Shown: positions 59,483-64,000 of the stretch, piece by piece
Position numbering within the stretch: the stretch's first letter is position 1
Layout of the letters: each line of letters opens with the position of its first letter
NCBI RefSeq assembly: GCF_004361735.1
Contig: NZ_SNVV01000009.1
Span: 1 to 64,000 of the forward strand
DNA: 64,000 bases
Origin: Azoarcus indigens
GTDB taxonomy: Bacteria > Pseudomonadota > Gammaproteobacteria > Burkholderiales > Rhodocyclaceae
Direction: 5' to 3'
Notes under the pieces: model-generated
What the model saw: the letters and a program-made list of their open reading frames with translations, nothing else
Database searches by the model: none
Told to the model about the DNA's origin: nothing
Translations under genes and position numbers: made by a program

Positions 59483-60742
59483 TCAGGCGCGGACCTTGAA
59501 GGCGCCGGCGTACTTGGCCGGCTCCTTGCCATCCCAGACCGCGCCGTCGATCAGCCTGGACGTGCGCATCTCGCTCTTGGGCAGGGACACCCCCACCGCC
59601 GTCGCCGCCTGCTTGTAGATGTCGATGCGGTTGATCGCCCTGGCCACGCCGAGGTAGTCCGGCTCCTTGTCCAGCAGCTTCCAGCGACGGTGCTGGGTGA
59701 GGAACCACATGCCGTCGGAGAGGTAGGGGAAGTTCACCGCGCCGTCGTTGAAGAACTGCATTGGGTGAGCGTCGTCCCAGGTCTTGCCCAGGCCGTTCTC
59801 GTAGCGACCCAGCATGCGACCGAGGATCACGTCCATGTCGGTATTCACATAGGAACGCGCGGCGATAGTCTCGGCGGTGGTACGGCGGTTGGACTGGGAG
59901 GCATCGATCCAGCGCGAGGCCTCGAGAATGGCGGCGGTCAGCGCGCGCGCACTGTTGGGGTTCTTCGCCACCCAGTCCGACGTGGTGCCGAGCACCTTCT
60001 CCGGGTGATCCGGCCACACGTCCTGGCTGGTCGCCACCGAGAAGCCGACCTTGTCGATGATGGCGCGCTGGTTCCACGGTTCGCCCACCGAGAAGCCATG
60101 CATATTGCCCACCCGCACGTTGGCCACCATCTGCGGCGGCGGCACGACGATGGTCTTGACGTCGTTGAAGGGGTGGATGTCGTGCGTCGCCAGCCAGTAG
60201 TACAGCCACATGGCGTGGGTGCCGGTGGGGAAGGTCTGGGCGAAGGTATAGGTGCCGGGCGCGCTGGCGGCCACCACCTTCTTCAGCGAGGGGCCGTCCA
60301 CCGCGCCCTTGTCCTTCATCTGCGTCGCCAGCGAGATGCCCTGGCCGTTGTTGTTCAGCGTCATCAGCACCGCCATGTCCTTCTGGCTGCCGCCTATGCC
60401 CATGTGTACGCCATACACCAGACCGTAGAGCACATGGGCGGCATCCAGTTCGCCGGATACCAGCTTGTCCCGCACCGCGGCCCAGCTCGCCTCCTTGCTG
60501 GGGATGATCTTGATGCCGTACTTCTCGTCGAACTTCTGCACCGAGGCCATCACCACCGAGGCACAGTCGGTCAGCGGTATGAAGCCGACGCGGATCTCCT
60601 TCTTCTCCGGCGCATCGGAACCGGCTGCCCAGGCACCACCCGGAAAAGCACTGCCGAACAGGGCGCTGCCACCCAGGGCGGCACCGGCCTTGATGAAATC
60701 GCGGCGGGATAGCGCCGGTACCAATGTGCTTTCACTCGACAT
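59483..60742 (-). CDS. nrtA: Nitrate-binding protein NrtA (Tat-exported)
   Basis: 419 residues from the ATG giving MSSESTLVPAL. A Tat signal (SRRDFIKAGAALGGSALFGS, about 13-32) is followed by the NrtA/SsuA-type binding domain (EIRVGFIPLTDCASVVMASV, GQGISLATQM, NMHGFSVGEPWNQRAI). Captures nitrate or nitrite for NrtBD. The frame stays open upstream into the leader, but that region carries the attenuator. Ribosome site AAGGAG lies 8 bp ahead. Confidence 0.95.
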   Translation of the reverse strand: MSSESTLVPALSRRDFIKAGAALGGSALFGSAFPGGAWAAGSDAPEKKEIRVGFIPLTDCASVVMASVQKFDEKYGIKIIPSKEASWAAVRDKLVSGELDAAHVLYGLVYGVHMGIGGSQKDMAVLMTLNNNGQGISLATQMKDKGAVDGPSLKKVVAASAPGTYTFAQTFPTGTHAMWLYYWLATHDIHPFNDVKTIVVPPPQMVANVRVGNMHGFSVGEPWNQRAIIDKVGFSVATSQDVWPDHPEKVLGTTSDWVAKNPNSARALTAAILEASRWIDASQSNRRTTAETIAARSYVNTDMDVILGRMLGRYENGLGKTWDDAHPMQFFNDGAVNFPYLSDGMWFLTQHRRWKLLDKEPDYLGVARAINRIDIYKQAATAVGVSLPKSEMRTSRLIDGAVWDGKEPAKYAGAFKVRA

Positions 60743-60770
60743 GCTCGACTCCTTGAATGCGGTCCGGAAA

Positions 60771-60829
60771 ACGAAAACGGCGCCCATCTCCGCTCCGCGC
60801 GTCAGCACGGATGGGAAATGGACGCCGTT
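60771..60829 (-). terminator. Attenuator terminator in the nrtA leader
   Basis: On the minus strand AACGGCGUCCAU (60829-60818) pairs with AUGGGCGCCGUU (60787-60776), 11 Watson-Crick pairs and one U-G, followed by UUCGUUUU. The 5' arm includes the P2 loop and 3' arm, so forming P2 blocks the terminator. It ends about 30 bp before nrtA. Confidence 0.85.
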
Positions 60830-60881
60830 GTCCAATGTTCGGTAGGTCTTGCTTCAACGAACGCCGAACCGCCGTTGGTTC
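60819..60881 (-). promoter_or_regulatory. ANTAR-type two-hairpin leader RNA of nrtA
   Basis: P1: GAACC-AACGGC-GGTTC (60881-60866). P2: TGGAC-AACGGC-GTCCA (60834-60819). Both are 5-bp stems with the identical hexaloop AACGGC (A1, G4), exactly the signature bound by ANTAR antiterminators. P2 overlaps the terminator's 5' arm. Confidence 0.9.
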
Positions 60882-60898
60882 AGCTTCGGCTTCTGAAT

Positions 60899-60914
60899 AG
60901 CATGAGCCGTGCCA
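60899..60914 (-). promoter_or_regulatory. Sigma-54 promoter of nrtABD
   Basis: Minus-strand TGGCAC-GGCTC-ATGCT: the -24 block is exact, and GG to GC spacing is 10. Predicted start near 60888, 7 nt before hairpin P1. Confidence 0.87.
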
Positions 60915-60991
60915 ATACCCTTGACCGGGCGGAATGGCCTGCCACTGCTGGAGAGCAAGGTGTTCAGGGGATTGGGGGCAGTCCTCTCAAC

Positions 60992-61037
60992 GCACTGACG
61001 CAGTGCAGCATGCGAGGCAGGCGCACGCGAGCGGTGC
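60992..61037. promoter_or_regulatory. Paired NtrC-type enhancer sites upstream of nrtA
   Basis: GCAC-TGACGCA-GTGC (60992-61006) and GCAC-GCGAGCG-GTGC (61023-61037) are both exact GCAC-N7-GTGC dyads, 31 bp (three helical turns) apart, centred near -111 and -142 from the predicted start. Confidence 0.82.
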
Positions 61038-61064
61038 AGACTCCGAGAACGGATTTCGGGCAAA

Positions 61065-61092
61065 CAAAAAGCCCCCCTGATTCCAGGTGGCC
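61065..61092 (-). terminator. Probable terminator of nasR
   Basis: Minus-strand GGCCACCTGGAATCAGGGG then GGC forms an imperfect stem, followed by TTTTTGTTTG. It lies about 90 bp past the nasR stop and just before the nrtA enhancer sites. The remaining bases between 61093 and 61180 show nothing clear. Confidence 0.6.
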
Positions 61093-61180
61093 TTCTATGT
61101 CGGCGATTCAGGGAAGGCCTTGCCGTGTCGGCAGCAACCACCCCGCGGGCAAAAGGCCGGTCACCCCCGGCCGGCCGGTC

Positions 61181-62476
61181 TTAAACTACGCGTCCGCTAC
61201 GCGCTCCGGGCAGGAAATCGGCCAGTGAGAGGGTGGCCTCCGCCACTTCGACCAGGCGGCGGTTCTGGCTCATCGCAGTCTGCCGCAGCAGCTTGTAGGC
61301 CTGGTCCTCGGTCATCCCCTTGTGCGCCATCAGCAAGCCCTTGGCGCGCTCGATGACCTTGCGCTCGTTGAGCGCGCCGCGCACCGCATTGAGCTCGTCG
61401 CTCATCGCCTGCAGCCGGCGGGACTGGGCCTGCACCATGTCAAGGATGGAGCGCTCCAACTGCGGACCGAAGCCGTCGGCGGCTATCAGCGCCTGCGGCG
61501 CCTCGCCGTTGAGGGGCTTGTCGAAGAACACCGCGAAGGAGGCCGCCGGTGTGGGGACGCCCGCGGACAGCGAATCGAGGAAGGCCTTCTGATCGTTCAG
61601 ATCGGCATGCGCTTCCGCCGACTTGGCGGCGCACAGGGACTGCAGGCTGGCGGCGAGCTTGTCCTCCACCGCCTTCATGCCGTCTATGCGCCGGGTGCAA
61701 CAGTCGTACCAGGCATCGCTCAGCTCCGGATCCAGCGGCCCGCCCGCGGGGGCAGTACAGAGCACCCGACGCAACCGTTCCAACTCCGCCATCTCACCGC
61801 AGGCTTCCACCGTACGCCAGTAGGCCAGGATGTCGCCCTCGGTGAAGTCGGAGAAGATCTGGAAGCAGCGGTCCTGCGCTTCGATGAGATGCAGTTGCCG
61901 CTGCTGCAGGGTGGCGTCGGCACGCCCCCCGGCAAAGGCGGTCGCACCGGTGGCGCGTTCCTGCCCGGCCAGCTCCTTGCCCTGCATGAAGTTGAACAAG
62001 GCTACCAGGGCGCGGGAGATTACCGGATCGCTGGCCGTGTCGGCCGCCTCGAACACTACTGCCAGCAGGCCGGCGATCAGCTCGGTGAAAGCAGCGGTCG
62101 CCTGAGCCGGCGGCAAGGCCAGTTTGGCGATACGCGCGCGCAATTCAGGTAAGGCGTCCAGCCCATGCAGCACATAGGCAATGCGACTAAACAAGCGCAC
62201 ACCGCCGCTCAAACGACCGGAGTCGGTCTCCAGTTCATCAAAACGGGCCCGGACTGCAGCTTCCACCTCGACGCTTTCCGCCGCCCGCCGCTGGCGCTGC
62301 TCGCCGAAGCGTGCGCCAGCCGAGCCGAGGAAGATATTGGAGGCACCGCGCTCCTTCTGCAGTAAATGCACCAGCCGACCGATGCTGCCGACCAGTTGGC
62401 TGGTGACGGCGAGTTGGTCCAGCCCGTGGATTTCGCAGCGCTTGGCTGCAACGAGGAATTCCAGCGCTGATTTCAT
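61181..62476 (-). CDS. nasR: Nitrate/nitrite-responsive antiterminator (NIT-ANTAR)
   Basis: 431 residues. An all-helical NIT sensor domain fills about 25-330 (LVHLLQKERGASNIFLGS near its start is the characteristic opening), and the C-terminal ANTAR domain spans about 355-415 (NERKVIERAKGLLMAHKGMTE, then YKLLRQTAMSQNRRLVEVAE). It should bind nitrate or nitrite and then the two-hairpin leaders found upstream of nrtA and cobA, preventing termination. Ribosome site AAGGGGAG. Same strand as nrtABD but with its own terminator. Confidence 0.93.
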   Translation of the reverse strand: MKSALEFLVAAKRCEIHGLDQLAVTSQLVGSIGRLVHLLQKERGASNIFLGSAGARFGEQRQRRAAESVEVEAAVRARFDELETDSGRLSGGVRLFSRIAYVLHGLDALPELRARIAKLALPPAQATAAFTELIAGLLAVVFEAADTASDPVISRALVALFNFMQGKELAGQERATGATAFAGGRADATLQQRQLHLIEAQDRCFQIFSDFTEGDILAYWRTVEACGEMAELERLRRVLCTAPAGGPLDPELSDAWYDCCTRRIDGMKAVEDKLAASLQSLCAAKSAEAHADLNDQKAFLDSLSAGVPTPAASFAVFFDKPLNGEAPQALIAADGFGPQLERSILDMVQAQSRRLQAMSDELNAVRGALNERKVIERAKGLLMAHKGMTEDQAYKLLRQTAMSQNRRLVEVAEATLSLADFLPGARSGRVV

Positions 62477-62556
62477 CTAATTGCTCTCCCCTTGAAGCCG
62501 GGCCAACCCGGCACCGGAGAAGCAAACATCATGCACATCATCGCAACAGGGAACGG

Positions 62557-63315
62557 TCAAAGACTGCGCTGACGGCGGGCTTCGAACAGGCAGATGCCAC
62601 TCGCAACCGAGACGTTCAGGCTCTCCACGCTGCCGTGCATCGGAATCTGCGCCAGTTCGTCGCAGGTTTCGCGGGTGAGGCGACGCAGGCCGTCGCCCTC
62701 CGCACCCAGTACCCAGGCCAGCGGGCCTTTCTGCTCCACCTGGTAGACGGATTTCTCCGCTTCGCCAGCCGCCCCCACCACCCAGACCCCCGCCTCCTGC
62801 ATCTCACGCAGGCTGCGGGCCAGGTTGGTCACAGTGATGTAAGGCACCGTGTCGGCGGCGCCGCTGGCCACCTTCACCGCAGTGGCGTTCAGGCCCACCG
62901 CGCGATCCTTGGGCGCAACCACCGCATGCGCACCGGCGGCATCCGCCACCCGCAGGCAGGCACCCAGATTGTGCGGATCCTGCACCCCATCCAAGACGAG
63001 GATGAGCGCGTTCTCATCCAGCCCATCCAGGATATCGGCCAGCTTCAACTCACGCCGGGTGGCGTCGATCCGCGCCACCACCCCCTGGTGGCGGCGGGTT
63101 CCGACCATGCCATCCAACCGATCCCCTTCGCTGGGAACCAGCTTGACCCCGGCCGCCTCCGCGGCCGCGACAAACTTCTTGACCCGGGCGTCCTTGCGGT
63201 CTCCCGACAGATACACCTCGAAAACGGCCTCCGGCGCGTGCCGCAACTTGGCGGACACCGCATGGAAGCCATAGATCAGACGGGAAGCTGCACCTTCGGA
63301 ACTCTTGTTAACCAC
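62557..63315 (-). CDS. rlmB: 23S rRNA (guanosine-2'-O-)-methyltransferase RlmB
   Basis: 252 residues from a GTG at 63315 with ribosome site GGAAGGGAAG; it overlaps the rnr stop by 8 bp. SPOUT (TrmH) motifs: [16 protein letters not shown] at the substrate-binding N-terminus, [33 protein letters not shown] and [15 protein letters not shown]. Methylates G2251 of 23S rRNA. The frame remains open upstream through the rnr repeats, giving an Arg/Pro-rich artefact that should not be annotated. Confidence 0.95.
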   Translation of the reverse strand: MVNKSSEGAASRLIYGFHAVSAKLRHAPEAVFEVYLSGDRKDARVKKFVAAAEAAGVKLVPSEGDRLDGMVGTRRHQGVVARIDATRRELKLADILDGLDENALILVLDGVQDPHNLGACLRVADAAGAHAVVAPKDRAVGLNATAVKVASGAADTVPYITVTNLARSLREMQEAGVWVVGAAGEAEKSVYQVEQKGPLAWVLGAEGDGLRRLTRETCDELAQIPMHGSVESLNVSVASGICLFEARRQRSL

Positions 63316-64000
63316 CCCGGCTTCCCTTCCTCGACTTGCTGGCCGCGGCGGATTCCGTCGCAGCGGGCTTGCTAGCAGCCTTTGTTGCCTTGGCGGGAGC
63401 CTTGGCGGGAGCCTTGGCCGGCGCCTTCTCGGCCTTGGCCGGAGCCTTCTCGGCCTTGGCCGGAGCCTTCTCGGCCTTGGCCGGAGCCTTCTCGGCCTTG
63501 GCCGGCGCCTTCTCGGCCTTGGCCGGCGCCTTCTCGGCCTTGGCCGGCGCCTTCTCGGCCTTGGCCGGAGCCTTCTCGGCGACGGCCCCCGGGGCCGCCG
63601 CCTTCGTCTTTCTGGCGCTCTTCGCCGCAGGCTGACGCACGACCTCGGCAACCACCAGTTCACTGCTGACCGCTTCCGGAAGCCGAGCAACTTCCGCGGC
63701 CATTTCCTTGGCGAACGCCTTATCCGACACCTTCTCCGCAGATGCCTTGACGGGCTTCTTCGAATTGGCGGCCGCGGGCTTGGTGGCCGCGGGCTTGGTG
63801 GCCGCGGGCTTGGTGGCCGCGGGCTTGGTGGCCGCGGGCTTGGTGGCCGCGGGCTTGGTGGCCGCGGGCTTGGTGGCCGCCTTGCCGCCCACGGCGGCGA
63901 CGGCTTTCTGCGTTCCTTTTTCCTGCTGTGCCACTTCAGCTTTCTCCTGAGCGAGCAAGGGGCCTTCCACAAGGCGGAAGTCGATTTTCGTCGTTTGCAT
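63308..64000 (-). CDS. rnr: RNase R, C-terminal end with long Lys/Ala/Pro repeat tail (partial, continues beyond the window)
   Basis: The first residues inside the window, [11 protein letters not shown], match the end of the S1 domain of RNase R; the gene must continue to the right, so the Met at the window edge is not the start. After the S1 end comes a basic low-complexity tail of about 210 residues: seven ATKPA units, a mixed stretch, then eight EKAPAKA units and a final KSRKGSRGG. RNase R is a 3'-5' exonuclease; basic tails aid RNA or ribosome binding. The rnr-rlmB order is standard. A stand-alone histone-like protein is the less likely alternative. Confidence 0.83.
   Translation of the reverse strand: MQTTKIDFRLVEGPLLAQEKAEVAQQEKGTQKAVAAVGGKAATKPAATKPAATKPAATKPAATKPAATKPAATKPAAANSKKPVKASAEKVSDKAFAKEMAAEVARLPEAVSSELVVAEVVRQPAAKSARKTKAAAPGAVAEKAPAKAEKAPAKAEKAPAKAEKAPAKAEKAPAKAEKAPAKAEKAPAKAEKAPAKAPAKAPAKATKAASKPAATESAAASKSRKGSRGG
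63423..63580 (-). repeat. Eight 21-bp tandem repeats in the rnr tail
   Basis: Eight near-identical 21-bp units (plus-strand core CCTTCTCGGCCTTGGCCGG, ending with A or C at the wobble position) encode EKAPAKA. Only a third-codon base varies, suggesting recent expansion by slippage or unequal crossover. Confidence 0.95.
63773..63880 (-). repeat. Seven 15-bp tandem repeats in the rnr tail
   Basis: About seven copies of GCGGGCTTGGTGGCC (plus strand) encode ATKPA. The copies are virtually identical at DNA level, so copy number is likely to vary between strains. Confidence 0.95.

Noticed and set aside
63423..63880. Regular repeats that might suggest a CRISPR array
   Set aside because: Units are 21 and 15 bp, contiguous, without variable spacers, and they keep the rnr reading frame.
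62557..63972. 471-codon frame with an Arg/Pro-rich N-terminal half continuous with rlmB
   Set aside because: The basic half is the rnr repeat DNA read in the wrong frame. RlmB homology begins at the GTG at 63315, which has its own ribosome site.

Overview
The window is a GC-rich, gene-dense stretch of a betaproteobacterial chromosome. Gene content and order (hemC-hemD-hemX-hemY beside ppc, algZ/algR-type regulators divergent from argH, petABC next to sspAB, hemA-prfA-prmC-grxD, PEP-CTERM proteins, RpoN-dependent nitrate assimilation) suggest a Rhodocyclales member such as Thauera, Azoarcus or Aromatoleum. That placement is inferred from gene content; there is no rRNA here to test it.

Layout. 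1-92: C-terminal end of an ISL3-type transposase. 146-4474 (-): haem synthesis hemC, hemD, hemX, hemY. 4529-7826 (+): thioredoxin-like protein and PEP carboxylase. 7936-9725 (-): LytTR-type two-component pair. 9816-13430 (+): argH, a Ser/Thr kinase carrying a C-terminal cyclic-nucleotide-binding domain, and a fructosamine-kinase-like protein. 13600-16587 (+): a four-gene cassette of a Tat-exported GYWK-domain protein, a PqqD-like protein, an HprK-related kinase and a nucleotidyltransferase; it has no experimentally known function that I am aware of and is my main candidate for an undescribed system. 16660-20544 (-): grxD, prmC, prfA, hemA, tRNA-Phe. 20617-24971 (-): acetate permease, its DUF485 partner and a two-component system. 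25246-27343 (-): groEL/groES under a CIRCE operator. 27397-30815 (-): cheD, tamA, fbp. 31025-34119: D-amino-acid dehydrogenase, haemerythrin (-) and a glycosyltransferase. 34132-37964 (-): sspB, sspA and the cytochrome bc1 complex. 38151-41130 (-): recR, ybaB, dnaX. 41393-48632 (+): catalase, cfa, a ZIP transporter, flavodoxin, nitroreductase and a conserved unknown, with the SRP RNA on the minus strand. 48817-48954: a TonB-receptor remnant. 49064-51076: a MerR/CDF metal-efflux pair with a cupin and a lipoprotein. 51123-62476: nitrate assimilation. 62557-64000 (-): rlmB and the repetitive tail of RNase R.

The nitrate region can be read as one regulatory circuit. nrtABD imports nitrate, nasA reduces it, a FAD/NAD(P)H protein probably supplies electrons, and cobA makes siroheme precursor from uroporphyrinogen III, the product of hemC/hemD at the other end of the window. 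Upstream of both nrtA and cobA the same stack recurs: paired NtrC-type sites about -111 and -142 from the expected start, a sigma-54 -24/-12 element, a hexaloop hairpin pair of the type bound by ANTAR proteins, and an intrinsic terminator that overlaps the second hairpin. The NIT-ANTAR regulator gene (nasR) lies next to nrtA. A PEP-CTERM protein sits between the two operons.

All assignments come from reading sequence and recalled family knowledge. No search was run.
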